64,000 bases of DNA from Podocnemis expansa (lineage: Eukaryota; Chordata; Testudines; Podocnemididae): NCBI GenBank assembly GCA_007922195.1, contig ML682013.1, positions 20,606,849 through 20,670,848 on the forward strand, in the 5' to 3' direction. The position numbers were made by a program, and so were the translations under genes. Below are positions 12,402-26,789 of this stretch, piece after piece (within the stretch, counting starts at the first letter, position 1; each line of letters starts with the position of its first letter). The notes below the pieces were generated by a model. It was given only the letters and a program-made list of their open reading frames with translations. It did no database searches and was not told the origin of the DNA.

Positions 12402-12741
12402 AATCGACATGAGCAAGCTGTTGATGAAGAAAAGATGGTTGCTTACTTGTAACTGTCGTTCTTCAAGGTAAGTTGCTCATGTCCATTCAGAACCCACCTA
12501 CCTTTTCCCTCTTTCAGAGTTAGTGGAAAGAAGGGACTGAGCGGGCTGGAGCTCTGGCAGTTCCTGATATGCCGTGGCATATGTGTGGCATTCCTGGGGA
12601 CACCAGAGCCAGCCCTACAGCTACTCCTTGGAGGAAAAAATAGCCAGTACCTGTGCACAAGCATGTGCAAGCACCTATAGGAAGAATGGACACGAGCAAC
12701 TCATCTAGAAGAACAACAGTTTCAGATAAGCAACCATCTTT
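12402..12741 (+). repeat. DIRS internal complementary region and right inverted terminal repeat
   Basis: Bases 12402-12490 join 'agaatcgacatgagcaag' (like the outer right end near 12680) to 'gttgcttacttgtaactgtc' and 'ttgctcatgtccattc' (like the inverse of the same end). This is the junction expected of an internal complementary region. The right ITR continues to about 12712 and ends 'agaacaacagtttcagataa' near 12738. Confidence 0.7.
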
Positions 12742-14078
<1,337 letters not shown>

Positions 14079-15837
14079 TGAATTTATTTTCAGTTGTGAA
14101 TTATGTATTTTAGGAGTACTTTCTGTAGGAAAAGGGAATAGGGGTCTGTTTTAAAAGCAGATGTTGTGTGTGACTTCAGGGGTGCGGAGGGAATAAGGAA
14201 GGCCACCAACAGGATCCATATTGATAGAAGAATCTTAAGATTGTAACAAGCTTATCACATTGGTCAGGTTCTTATAATATGAATTTGAGTGTTAAAGAAA
14301 CTTGCACATCCTTAGTCTCTAACAAAGGTTAACCAGAAAGTGGTAAATATATAACCTGCTTTAAAAAGTTTCATGTCTGGACATGCTGGGTATTTTTAAA
14401 GGTTTTAATTTTTCACTAGATAAGAGCAAGCTAGAGAAGACTGTCTTTTTCAATGTATATACTGAAGATAAATATAATCAGAGCTGTTGGCTCCTGGCAA
14501 CAAATCACAGAATTTACAGTTTAATTTAACATTTGTTCCCTCTATCCCCACAAAATTGCATTACCTTAACTAAATCACACAACATTCTTAGCTAACATAG
14601 CAACAGAACATCCATAACTAAACCAATACAACTTCTGCATTTTGGAGGAGTCCTAGAATATTGTAATCATTATATACTGCTTTTGTCTTCCAATCTTGGC
14701 CTTGCTTATGTAGAGAGTTTGGTTCATGCTCACCACCAGAATAACAAGAGCCTCCCAGAATGAGTCACATGATACAGAAAAGTATAGATTTTTATTTTAA
14801 AACTTTGCACCCAGTGTCTCCAAGAATCCTGAAGTAAATGAGCAATTTCTTATTTTTTTATTTGAGAAGTCTAATTGGAAAGTAGGAAAGATTACAATTA
14901 ATCCTTGTAAAGGAAATGTAAAAATATAAAAGCAGCCATTGTGAGTGGTCACTTTCAAATCTGTGGCATGACCAGCTATAATTAAAAAGAGAGGGAACAG
15001 TCATATTTGAACATAGAAACATTTCAGCCTTCATATTCTTTTATACTAATTCAGACAGTGGTGCACTGTCAGTGTGGAGTCAGGAATATGTGGTATAGAT
15101 GTGGGTCTAGTAATATTGACAGCCTGAAGATAATGCTGCCTTTTGGGAAAGATGTACACTGTTTGCTGCTGCTTTGTATAAAGGCCTGTTGTTTGCTGTT
15201 GTATAGCAGTGCGTCCCCTTTGTGTTGATGTGCTCGTCAGACTCGGTGTTGGATTTCTAACAGAATTTATGTGCTTAAAGCCAATGTTTAAGCATGCTCA
15301 GCTCAGCTGCTGCTTAACTGTAGGTGCCTGCTAGGTTATATCAGTGAGTATGCACATAGCTCTGTCTAGGTATCTGGGTGCCTATTATGCCTAAGCCCAA
15401 GTGGGATCCTCAGACTAGGTGTTCCTTCCCCACACCCTGCTTTGCCTGTAGAGCCTGATCTGATAGATGTGTTCTGGGCACTCCTAACCCCGTGCAGTCC
15501 AGTTTTGGGGGGAGTAGTGGGAAGTGGTTCTCACATAAAAGAACTTGTTCACAGAGGTCTGGTCCTTGGAAAGCCAGGATTGAATTCTACAGCACATTAA
15601 GCTGCCTTCACGTTTTAAGTCCCTGTATGGACCCTGGTGTATGCTAAAAGTTCTGTAGCATGCTTTTATCTGTTGCTGGTAAACTGATACCTGTTACAGC
15701 AGTAGGTCAGAACACAATAAGGAACTTTGATACTATTTGGATGCAGCTGCTCCATGCTAAGCTGCTGTAAGCTACTACACTGTAGGCTTACTTTGTGGCT
15801 TGACATGCACTAAATCTCTATTCATGAGCCCTAACTT

Positions 15838-16045
15838 TTAACCCAGTGGTAAGATCATTCTCTCTGGATGTGGGAGACCTGGATTCAATTCATTTCTTCT
15901 CCCTCTGCCTCCTGTGGAGAAGGAGATTGGGCTTGGGCCTTTCACTTCCTATGTGATTGCTCAAACCACTAAGCAATAGAGAGATTCCCCTCTTTCTTTC
16001 TGTCCCTATGCAAAGCTTGTATCCTTTTGTGGGTGGATCTAGCCC
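15838..16045 (+). mobile_element. Probable tRNA-derived SINE
   Basis: The segment starts 'cccagtggtaagatcattct' and has 'ggattcaattc', a box-B-like motif, about 50 bases downstream. A pyrimidine-rich part follows. This resembles an RNA polymerase III promoter of a tRNA-related SINE. It is diverged and does not fold as a tRNA. Confidence 0.45.
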
Positions 16046-17274
16046 TTAGTCCATGAACCGTTACTGATTTTTTTTCAAAATCTAGTTAGGTTATATTAGA
16101 AAAATTGGTTTGTACAAGTCCTACATGTAATACTTTTCAACAATTTAACACTTATTAGCTAGTAGCTAAAGTAAATTTTTCCAGACATACTTATCAAAAC
16201 TAACAATTGTCTCAAAATAATTCTACATTTTCAATAAGAGAATAGCTTAAGTAAGATTCTTTGTAATTCCATAGAAGAATATACAATAAAATTATAATAA
16301 ATATTCTTGAGAGGATTCTCAGATGAATTTCTTGTAAGCTGTAAGGTGCTCTTAATGTAACTCAAGGATTTTAATCCATGTCAGCCATTAGGAGCTGGAG
16401 ACGTTCAGTATTTTTACATAACCTTCATTATGTGGTCTATAAAAGTGTGATGAGACTAGTACAGAAACTAGTAATGAGGGTGACAGGTAAACTCTGTCAT
16501 GGAATGGAAACTACTAGAGAGCCAAAACAGAACAGGAGTTGAATTAAGTTTCAGAATTGCAAAATCTTAAACGTGGATGCCATATTCAGAGAATTAAGGG
16601 TTTTAGGATATTAGAATTTTGTTGCTGTATTTAATAATTCTGTATTGCTATGACATTAGTAGCAGTAAGGGTTCTTTTTTCCCCTTTCCTGGGAATCTGA
16701 TGTTTGTTTCTCCACAATACCAAATGAAAAATTCCTTTAACATCTTCAGTTTACATAAAACAAAAGAGGACAGGGAAAGGTGAAAAGTGCAATTGAAAGT
16801 AAAGATCAAGTTAAAAATCCTCATTTTTCTTTTTCTTTGAAGAATTTTATATAAAGGAAAATCTTTTCATCAGCTGTCAAATAACAGCAACTGTGCTTGA
16901 TGGGGGGGGGGAATGTCAATTTTAAGTGCTAAATTGAAATCCTCCAGTTCTGTTATATCTAAAGACAAAATAAGCCATGCCCACACGGAACAGCGTGTGG
17001 CTGTGGAGGGGATGTCAAAAGATAAGAAACTGCATTTTTGTTCCATTGATTGTAGTAAAATTGCAGGAAGGAAGTTAGCATTATAATGCAACATGCAGCT
17101 GGGTGCTCTTGGACCTGACTTTATATCCCTTCTTTGGGAAAAACTGTTGCCCAAGATACTCCTGTTTCTTTTTGATCTATAGGAGAGAAGGTTTTTTACT
17201 GAGATCATGCTGACAACTCAGGAATCATTTTTAGCTTGCTACCCATGTCCCAAGAAAGTACTGAAAAGTTAAAT

Positions 17275-17482
17275 TTGCCCTGGCTAGTCCAACACTTTAG
17301 ACTTGTTGGCACAGGGGAATTAGTCTAAAAGTTATTCCTGATTTAACTCCATGCATGTGTGCTCTCATTCTGGAATATGAGCATTCGCACACAGGGTTAA
17401 TCAGGAGCAGCTAATAGTCTTTAAATTTACATTCTACTTTTATTCTGGATTAATTTTCATGTATAGATAAGCCCTTAGAAGG
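17275..17482. mobile_element. Probable MITE remnant
   Basis: The right end reads 'atgtatagataagccct', the inverse of an AGGGCTTATCTATAC terminus shared by reptile MITEs (compare 62.4 kb). The left end is unclear and no duplication is visible. Confidence 0.3.
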
Positions 17483-19307
17483 CTGAAGGAGGAATATAAG
17501 CTGACTGTGCTGTTCTTGCTGGATGAAGTCCACCCAGGTGAAAAAAGCCAGAACAAGGCTATGAACCGTTCAGTAAATTTAAGCATTGCATAGAACTTGC
17601 ATTAGTGACCTGCATGGGTGGAGGGAGCTTTTGTTTCCTGTCCTCATCTGTCTGTCCAGCATATAAATACAGTCTGTTCTAAAGGTCTCATTTAACAAAG
17701 CACAAAAACAGCCCCATGGGAAGTCAGATGTGTACATCATGCTGGAAAACAGCATAAGAAAAACTACAGTAGTTACTGGCTAATGTGAAGAAATTTCCAG
17801 TTTCTGATGAAGCACTTTTAAGTAACAAGTCCTCAGTTTGTTTTAAAATTTTTCTTTTTACTTGTGTTGGTTTGTGTTGAGTGTCTGTCTTCTCAGCATC
17901 TGACAAACTGACAGAGGCATCAGCAATTCTGATTAAAGTACTGTTTCAAAAAATTGCTCACTTTCCTTTAGTGATCTTCAGGTTTTTTTGTGTGCAATTT
18001 TCAAATGAAAATACAGGGCAGGTTATAATGAGGTTCTTTGAACGCTTACAAACAAATACTATGTAGTTACAATTTGTATTCTATTGTAAATATACAGTGG
18101 TAGAGAATGTGATACCACCAATCCTATAATGTGGCTACCTTGGAAAATGGTGAGACTTTAATTTTAATTACTGTATACTTCTTGGTTGATTTTACACCCC
18201 AGTAACGTAGTGCAAACCAGTGACAAGCAGTTGAAAGATTCCTGACGCACTGGCACTTACAACTTTATACACATTTTCAAAGGAAGAAATGATAATATAT
18301 AGAGAAATACACAGAAGAGGAAAAAGTGTTAATGTAGGCAGTAACAAGTAGCTTTATAACGGTACAGGCTTTCTAATTCACACATCTGTAACTTTCACAT
18401 AGGGTTTGCCATTGAAAAATGAGCAGCAAGTGTCGAGGTCTCTGAGAATGAATTATTGTACACAGTATGCTGCAGATCCTTTATTATACTGCAAAGTAGC
18501 ATAAGATTAAGCTACATTAATCAGATGTTCATTACAAATATTTTTGTCTTTGCTTTTCATCTTGAATTAATTACCAACTAGCAGTTCAGTCATTCGTAGT
18601 TGATTGTCCTGTCAATAATGTAAATTAGTGAGGCTTTGAAGTGTTAAGGAGTTTTGTTCTAGGAATGTCATATTTTCTGAAAGAAATTGGCTAATATATG
18701 AATAGGTACTGAACATAAAGTGTCAAATTGACATATCACATTGAACAACATTTTAACACCTAATTTTTTTAGTGTCAGTGTTTAGAGAAAGTCAGAGCTT
18801 GATTTTTTTTCTGTGTGTTGAATTACCATTTATAAAATGGTTGTATTCTGCAGTAATTTGGACTAAAAATCTTTTATGAGCCTCCAGGATTCTTTTGACA
18901 CCTGGAAATGTCTTTTTTTTTTTTTTTTTTTACTGGATGGCTTAAGTGTGAAAATTGGTTTTAGTATTGTATTGCTCATTTTATGCTGCCCTACATTTTG
19001 GCTATATGTCACAAATTTTCTATTGATAATGTGTAGTAACATTAGGAAAAAAAGATTTTTGGCAACTGTGTATGCGAGACGTGTAGTTTTGTTACTGTGC
19101 ATCTCCAAATGCTTAATGCAGGACAGCATGTTTGCTGAATGACTCTATCAAAATGATCAGCAGCAAAATGAAATAGCAGTTGTATCACTTTTAATCTGCA
19201 ACTTTAGTTTTCAACATCAATTGAGATTGAAACGGGTAGTTCACATTTCTGAACTCTTGAGTGTCAGTGCATTAAGTTGCATTTGAAGGGTTTTTGGGCA
19301 ACTCTGA

Positions 19308-20093
<786 letters not shown>

Positions 20094-21059
20094 TATAACA
20101 GTTGAAATGCCATTCAAGTCCAACTCCTTTATTGCTTAACTAATTTTGCTATACTAACATGGGCTCATTACGTAAAAATGGTTTGCATAGAGAAAATGCA
20201 AAGGTTTACAGAGTTTGCTATTTTTTTCTACTTTTAAATTTTTAAAATTTATTCTTGTACAAAAAGTGAAGAAAACAAGTCTTATGCAAAGTGACGCATG
20301 TCATAGCATAAAATGCTGTTACTTTCTTTAGGATTTTTCAGAAAGGTACCATTCTTTTCTTAAGTGCTGTGAAGTGTGAATTCTACTTGATTTGCTAAAT
20401 GTCCTGTTTCAGTATTTTAACTCATAATACGGTTGAGCTTATGACACCGGAGTTGATGAATTTCTGAGAAGTTTCTGTGAGGGGGAAAAAGCAATTTGCA
20501 CTTTGACAGTCAATGTGCAAATAAGTTTGGAGTAAGCTATTTGGTGGTTAAACTTGTCTGGTTTCTTACTGAACAAAGCTTGTTCTATATTGCAGAAAGC
20601 TGTTTGACTAAACTTGGGCTGAAGCAACTTTTTGATATTTGCACATTCGGTTTTACTTAAAGATTTTGTTGCTCCTTCTGTTTCGGTTAATTGAAGTAAT
20701 GCCAAAATAGTGGGGCACACTCTCCTATCTTCATACACATGAAAAACCTCATTGGCGTAAGAGGAATTAGACGCGTTAATGAGAGACTAGCTCTAACAAA
20801 TGATATAGTAAAATATGTAACTTATTTCCTACTTCAAAGCTGGAAAGTGTTTGTGATTTTATGATTAAAGTAGCACTAATGTATCAGTATTGCCCACAAT
20901 GGATAGTCTTCTGTATTCTCCTGAAAATTATATTTTGCCTAAAATTTTAAAGCAAAATACACATGGGTGAAGAAAAATGCTAAGTGTTCTTTTATAGCTA
21001 TAGATTTTAGTTGCAGAATTTCTAAATTATACTCATTCTGGTAGGCCAATTTTGTAAGT

Positions 21060-21175
21060 GCTAGAACCCAGTTCTACACTAAGGATGTATGTATACTTAT
21101 TTGAGTAGTGCCATGGACTATTCAATAAGTGAAGTTAAGCACATCCTTAAAGTGTTTGGAAGATTTGGACCCTAC
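21060..21175. repeat. Copy of an amniote 'TTAAGCACAT' palindromic repeat
   Basis: Blocks 'gtagtgccatgga', 'gaagttaagcacatcctta' and 'agtgtttggaagatttggac' follow the order of a repeat common in birds and reptiles that alternates TTAAGCACGTG and CCCATTGACTTCAATGGG motifs. The copy is diverged. Confidence 0.4.
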
Positions 21176-21333
21176 TGTAGATAGGGCATTTGGTTGGACA
21201 CTCCTCCTATGACTTTAAGAATTGGTCTGTAGTTTAAGGTGCTGACACAAAAATCAGCTCTGTATGCATTCTGAACTATTTTGTTTAAATGTGTATGGTA
21301 AACCTGTAGTCTTCTGCAGATGAATTTCCATAC

Positions 21334-21725
21334 CAGTGGTTCCCAACCTGTGGTCCAGGGACCCCTGGGTGTCCGTGGACATGTTGCAGAGGGTCCATGG
21401 AGCATCTCCCTACCAGGGCCGGAATCTAGCTACAGCCCTGATGCACCCTGCCAGGGCTGCCTCTCCCTGCCCGAGGCCGGATCCCGGCAGGGGGATGAGG
21501 CCGTAGTGGCTCCCCGGGAGGGGCAAGGACAGGGGGACATAGCTGCCATGACTCGGCTCCCCAGTGGCACAGGCCATGGTGGCGACAGTGCCGCTTGCCA
21601 GCTGCCCCAGTGGCACTGCCAGAGTGGTGCAGGCCAGATTACATAATCAGCCGGGGGAGTGGGGGCGCAAATAATTTTTTTGTTTAAAAAGGGGTCCCCA
21701 GCCTGAAAAAGGTTGGTAACCACTG
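21334..21725. mobile_element. hAT-type MITE with 8-bp target-site duplication
   Basis: Termini are CAGTGGTTCCCAACC at the left and GGTTGGTAACCACTG at the right, an imperfect inverted pair. Flanking octamers are TTCCATAC (21326-21333) and TTCTATAC (21726-21733), 7 of 8 identical. An 8-bp duplication and CAGTGG-type ends are characteristic of hAT transposons. The interior is GC-rich with no transposase, so the copy is non-autonomous. It lies in the probable BMT2 3' UTR. Confidence 0.85.
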
Positions 21726-23027
21726 TTCTATACAGATGTAGAAAGATGGTCATTTTGTTTTTGTTTTTTTATATACTTCTGCTCTCCATTTTAAAAGAAT
21801 GGCCAAAATTGTCAAACCTTGGTGCCTGAAGTTAAGGACTTTAATCCATTTTGTAGCTACCTAGCCAGAAGTATATTGAATTGGGTTCCAAAGTGTGGGT
21901 TTTAAGGGCCTAACTTTAGAATAGGCTTGAAAATTTTAGTCCAGTGGTGTTAATGGATTTTCACATTTAATGACAAACCTTTAAGCCACAAAAAAAAATT
22001 AATCTTGTATTCATTAACCAGAAATTCCCATTTGCCATTTTTAGTGTGAATTTTTAATTATTTTTAGTTTTTTAAATGTCCATGGAAGTTTAACATTGAA
22101 GTTTCACAATTTCCAACTTCCTGATTGCTTTTTTGCTTTATTCTGTATTTTCTTGGCAATTTCTCCTACTTACAGTAAAACTGTATTAAGTTGTTTGATT
22201 CTTCAATATAAACTTTTTGTATATCTTGCACATCAGATTAAAGGAATCCCCAATCATCGAGGCTTGATCACTGTAGTTAAATATAAATGGCATGATTTAT
22301 TTACAAACAAGATAGAAGTTGCTTAAAAATGTAAACATTTTAAGACTAGATAAGTGTTAAATTAAAACTCATGCTAAATTAAAAGAATATTAAAAATATG
22401 ACTAACAGAAAGCCACTGATCGCAATGAAATCCACTGTGTATTTTGAATTGGTTAAATATGGCCTGATTCATGTCTAATTCTTAAAATTCACTAAGATGC
22501 TTGGCAATCAAGACTTCATTCTTTTCAGTTGAGCACTGCTGGAATCAGTGATTATGTTAAAGCTAAATGTTGGTGCTATAAATTCTCAATTGTTTACAGA
22601 AATTACTGATTCTGCTTATGTTCCAAAGTGTGCATGAGCTATTTTAATTGGTACTCCTTTTAAAAAAATAAAAAAGCTATAAAAATTTATTACCATCTAG
22701 CATAAATATATTTGTACTAGTCAATGTAATTTACACTCCATTTACCATTCATTCAAATGGGGATGGTTTGGAATTATGGCCAGATGTATTCAACACACAG
22801 GCTGAATTTGAACATTCAGTTTTTAAACTGACAGTTTGACATTGTGGTTGTGATTCAGGGATGCCAGATTATCCTAGAAGCTATGGTTCTTTTTTGCTGC
22901 CCAAACTAAATACCTTAAGTGCTTTCCAGAAATGGAGGGTTTGGTGGTGTGAGGTAAAGGGGTTTCCTGCTATTCACGTCTCCCATGACAGGAGAGTTGT
23001 CGTGATCTTCTAGAGATGCCTTCAGAG

Positions 23028-23213
23028 CAGGGGTTTCAAATGTAGCCCATGGGCCACATGTGACCCTTAAAGATATTTCCTGCAGCATGCAGTGACCCTG
23101 CTCTCACTGATATTTGCAATATCGTTGTATAGAAAGGTTTCAGTGGTGTGGCCCTTGGGCTAACGTATTAGTCCTCACGCGGCCCTCGGGGTGATTTGAG
23201 TTTGAGACCCCTG
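23028..23213. mobile_element. hAT (Charlie-like) MITE
   Basis: It begins CAGGGGTTTCAAA and ends TTTGAGACCCCTG, inverted copies of each other. Flanks CTTCAGAG and CTTTAGAT agree at 6 of 8 positions. The interior has 'gcccatgggccacatg' and 'gcggccctcgg', as in other members. It has no coding capacity. Confidence 0.75.
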
Positions 23214-23821
23214 CTTTAGATGTTCAAAAAAAAAAAAAGTCCTTTTAGGTTTTGAAACTCCTCAGAATCATAACTGGCCACATTATGGTGCAAGAGGATC
23301 CCCATACTCCAGGTGTCAGGGAGAGAGAAGCAGGCATACCACAAAATGTTTGTCTTTATTTCACTACTTTTGTGAACGCACATGTATTTAAAAAAATTAA
23401 AAGCTTTTTTGTACAGTGTGTTTCAGTAGAACTGTATTTTGCAAGTAATTAATGTTGAGATTTTCATTAGTGTACATTAGTTATAACAATTTTACATAGT
23501 ACTTATAAAATACTTTGGAGGGTACTGAGTAACATTTTATAAAGCAAGAAAAAGTAACTAAAATGCAAAACTGTGTGATTTGTTTTCTAAAAAAAAAAAA
23601 AAATTTGTTGTAGATTGTTTTGATAGGAAGAGATTTTATAATGCTTCATGGTTAAAAGAAACAAATACAACTGACATCCTTCCTGTCTGCTTTGCATGCA
23701 TCACTTTGGTTTCGCTCTTTCAATCTCTTCTTCACAGCAGACTGGAATACATTCTGCTTTCCTTGACTTCACTGCCACTTTTAAAGAATACCCACAGTTA
23801 ATACCCTGTTCCAAAGGGGTC

Positions 23822-23935
23822 ACTGTGTTAGTCTAGTTCAGCAAAGCAAGCAAGGAGTCCTGTGGCACTTAGACTAACAAACTTATTTATTGCATGAGCT
23901 TCTGTGGGAGAAAAATCCCACTTTGTTTCCTCTCT
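23822..23935. mobile_element. Fold-back repeat fragment ('GTGGCAC' family)
   Basis: It reads 'tgtgttagtctagttcag', then 'aaggagtcctgtggcactta', 'aacaaacttatttattgcat' and 'gagcttctgtggga', the same block order as the copies near 26.0, 26.9, 44.3 and 63.6 kb. Only the left half is present. Confidence 0.6.
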
Positions 23936-25500
23936 GCCATTAATTACCAATCACAGAAGCACTGCTGAGATGTACTCTCCTGGAGCCCCCAGTGCAGAAG
24001 GGAGAGAATAGTCATGAAGAAAGCAATGTGTGCAAATGCAAAATACTGAAAATGCATGAATCCAAGGCCATTTCAGCTGAAATGTGAGTCTTGCCTCTTT
24101 CTCTAAGGGACTCAAAGAGGTTTGGAAATTCAGTTTCTAAGTTATGTCCATGTGGAATCTTAAGAATTCTCAAGCTAAAAGGTGCATAAAAAATGTTTGT
24201 ACATTTCTTTCGTCATATCAGTTTGGAAATAGGCACTCATTATCCATTGGGAGGAAATGAACTCCAAGCATTAGATGCACAGTTGGTTTTTTAAAAAGCT
24301 TTTGATAAGAATGCAGAACTATGAAAACTGCTAAACTATCTATGAAGTACAAATTCCATACGAAAGTAAAATGCTGTTGCCACCCTACTTGCTCCTAACT
24401 GGCTTTTATGTCAAACAGTAGTAAATGTTCCTTGGTTGCTCTTAGTGTTTCTTCCTGCAAGAAACTTTCTGTACTTTTCTTCCTACTTGAGAGGTTTAAA
24501 CATCTTAAAATAAACTTCTAGTTGTAACTCATAGCTGTGCCCCCCCCCATGTGGTCTATTTGCATGAATCAGCAGAATGGCTATTTGTAATAGGGGCCTA
24601 GTACCTGCCAATTTTTGTTTCAAGTTTTGGGGCTCAAATCACTCCAAAGTAAACATCTAAATAATGTGTTCATTTTCTCACTTTTTGTTGTTTGTTTTAG
24701 AGCTACTTGTGAATGGCAGCCTGCTTGAGTGTAACAGAAAGAAACATTGCAAGAGACATGTTTCTAGAAGAGCTAGTAATTTTGAGAGAGTTCAGTCACT
24801 TGTGCAGTAAGCAGTTTCCCCCATCTCCAAAACTTTCAAGGAATTAACTGCTTCAAGGGTGTTCCTGGAATTGAGTTAAAAATTGTATTATGTGGGTTCC
24901 TTTCTCTTGAGACCTTGTTAGGAATGGATTTGCTTTTGAAAGAGTGATCTTTTAACTGTCCTGTTAGTTTTAACAATTAGTGGAAATTATTACTAATCTT
25001 GTTACACATGCCTACTATTAAGAGTCACCTTTTCAATGCAAACTGAAACACCTGTTGTTCAAAGGCAAAAGTTAACATCCACACTCTTGAAATATTAGTC
25101 CATGCTCGCTCGTGCTCTCTCTCTCTCTCCATTGACTAAATTTATTATGGAATTGAGAAATTGTGGCTATACAAGCAGTATGGAATTTTTAAAAGAAAAC
25201 TATTCTTCCACTCCATCCTTGGTGTCCTGTTTTGTATCTGGTGTGATCCAGCTGCCCAAGTGTTGAGCTAAACAAATTCTGCTATATTTTATTAATATAC
25301 TTAATGCACTACTGAACATAAAATCTAAAGCACTTTCCTGATGACTTAATTTGGTGCTTATTGCATGAATGTTTTGGAAAATGAATAGGGCATTTCCAAT
25401 TTACATCTTGTAGTTTATTGCTTAATTTTAGAAAGCAAATATTTCTCTAATGCTTGTAGGCAGCAAATTGAGAAACCACTCTGTACTTGAAGTTGTATAC

Positions 25501-25506
25501 AATAAA
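25501..25506 (+). terminator. Candidate BMT2 poly(A) signal AATAAA
   Basis: A canonical AATAAA follows 'gttgtatac' and is followed by 'agtgctatgg'. It is the last such signal before the TMEM168 CpG island, about 1.1 kb upstream of it. Use is inferred. Confidence 0.4.
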
Positions 25507-25525
25507 AGTGCTATGGTACAAAAAC

Positions 25526-26380
25526 TCTTAAATGACACCTAGCTTTGTATGAAAAGACCAGCTGAGAAGACTCACCTGCAGTAGGTCAAAGCCTAACCTC
25601 CCACTTCTTTGCCCACTTGCCATGAACTTTTCTTGAATTCCACACTTGCAGATACAGCTGTCCTTAGGGATTTCCCTAACACTACCTCTACCCCCCCCCC
25701 CTGCCCCTGGCCTGATTCCCCCCCCCCCCAGTTGTCAATGGTGTTATACCAGTGTAGTGAGCACCCCAATAGCTCCCATCACTGCCCTATCCACCCTAAT
25801 TTCAAGTCCCGGGGAAAATACTGCCTGTGTCCTTTTGACCACACAACTTGAGGCAGGATGATGCAAAGGGGGCAGCTGCTTGCCCAATAACCACATCAGT
25901 AGGCAAAAGCTGCCTTGCCTTGAGCATCCCATGGCTAGCCTAAGCAGCACTGAGACAAGAGTCAAAGGAGGAGTCCCGTGGCACTTTTAAAGGCCAACAA
26001 ATTTATTCCTAGCATGAACTTCTGTGATAGAAAAATCCCACTTGGGCCAGAGCATTGACAGAAGGGGAGTAAAACCCGCGCACTTATTTTCCTGCCCATC
26101 TGCAACTTCCACATCTTCAAGGAGGACTTCCTCCCCCCAAACCTCCTGGGCCCAAGGGCAGTCTTCAAAAGCGCCCCAGGCCGCCTCCTTTGGCTGCAGT
26201 AAACTCAGACCGAGAGAAGAGCAGGCAGGGGGACAAGCACTCTTCTCCCCAGCACCTGCAATGAGCCAGGGTGTCGCGCGAGGCTGGGCTGCTCACTAAT
26301 TTGGTCTGACTCTTCCCGGCTGACAGCTGGGGGTGTTAGGGGAAACCACGGGGAGGCAGCCCGTGTCCTAAGGCCAAGGC
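25526..26380 (+). other. BMT2-TMEM168 intergenic stretch
   Basis: The stretch holds two poly-C runs (about 25691-25700 and 25720-25730). A fold-back repeat fragment at about 25964-26045 reads 'gaggagtcccgtggcacttt' and then 'catgaacttctgtgatag'. Sequence becomes GC-rich towards the promoter. I see no gene. Confidence 0.5.
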
Positions 26381-26569
26381 GGGGACCGAGACCTTCCAGC
26401 TGGCCGCTGACGTCTCCTCCCTGGCCCCGGGGGCGCGTCATCGTCCGCCAGGCTCCGCCCCTTTGTGATGTCACTCAGTGGGCGGGGCCGGGCGGGCTGG
26501 TGACGCGCGCGCCTCGCAGCCGCTCGTCCCGCGAGCGGCCCCCGCCCCGCGCGGCGCTGTTTGAGCCCT

Positions 26570-26644
26570 CGCGCGCCCCGTAGCCGGGAGGTGCCAACAT
26601 GGCGGCGGCGGCCGCTCAGGGGCCGGGGCGTCGGCGGCGCCGGG
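26570..26644 (+). other. TMEM168: TMEM168 exon 1 (predicted, 5' leader with uORF1)
   Basis: A donor GTGAGT at 26645 in the CpG island pairs with the acceptor at 33141. The transcription start is not visible; about 26570 is an estimate. The ATG at 26599 begins MAAAAAQGPGRRRRR and, after splicing, adds GLA and stops at TAA 33150-33152, giving an 18-codon uORF. The exon therefore contributes leader, not the membrane protein. Confidence 0.55.
26595..26606 (+). promoter_or_regulatory. TISU / YY1-type element overlapping an upstream ATG
   Basis: CAACATGGCGGC fits the TISU consensus SAASATGGCGGC at every position. It also contains the YY1 core ATGGCGGC. TISU elements lie a few to about 30 bases downstream of the transcription start and direct both transcription and scanning-free initiation from very short leaders. 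Here the ATG opens uORF1. Confidence 0.65.
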
Positions 26645-26758
26645 GTGAGTGTCCGGGCCTGCGGGAGCTGGCGGTCGGGGGAGTCTCGCCTGTGGGGGCG
26701 GGGCGGGCCGGCAGCGGCGGCGGGAAACTTTTGCGGAAGTTTGAGCAGAAGAGGCCTG

Positions 26759-26789
26759 GGTCCGTCCGTCCGTCCGTCTGTCTGTTCGG
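26759..26789 (+). repeat. (GTCC)n / (GTCT)n microsatellite
   Basis: Tandem GTCC units pass into GTCT units inside the CpG island, just downstream of the predicted exon 1 donor. Confidence 0.8.

Larger units (their letters stand above)
6247..12741 (+). mobile_element. Decayed, nearly full-length DIRS-like (tyrosine-recombinase) retrotransposon
   Basis: The element has a left terminal repeat (from 6247), a gag-like region, a reverse transcriptase/RNase H region, a tyrosine-recombinase region and an inverted right terminal repeat (to about 12741). The RT catalytic motif reads FPYLDDWLI, the form typical of DIRS elements, instead of the YVDD/FVDD box of LTR elements. The right end carries an internal complementary region that joins a copy of the outer right end to a copy of the outer left end, the hallmark of the DIRS circular-intermediate model. 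No long direct LTRs are seen. All ORFs are interrupted, so the copy is dead. It sits in sense orientation in a BMT2 intron. Confidence 0.85.
20094..25525 (+). other. Probable BMT2 3' UTR and 3' flank
   Basis: AT-rich sequence follows the BMT2 stop with no further ORF of merit. Candidate poly(A) signals include AATAAA at 24511-24516 and at 25501-25506, the latter being the last before the next promoter. The stretch contains two hAT-type MITEs, a palindromic 'TTAAGCACA' repeat, a fold-back repeat fragment and a CT microsatellite near 25111-25129. Which poly(A) site is used cannot be decided from sequence. Confidence 0.5.

Noticed and set aside
15838..15895. tRNA gene
   Set aside because: Box B is imperfect, no clover-leaf pairing could be seen, and the sequence continues as a SINE.
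18863..19142. Opposed 88-codon frames over a poly-T tract
   Set aside because: Both are created by the homopolymer and AT-rich DNA in the BMT2 intron, with Lys or Phe runs and no recognisable protein.
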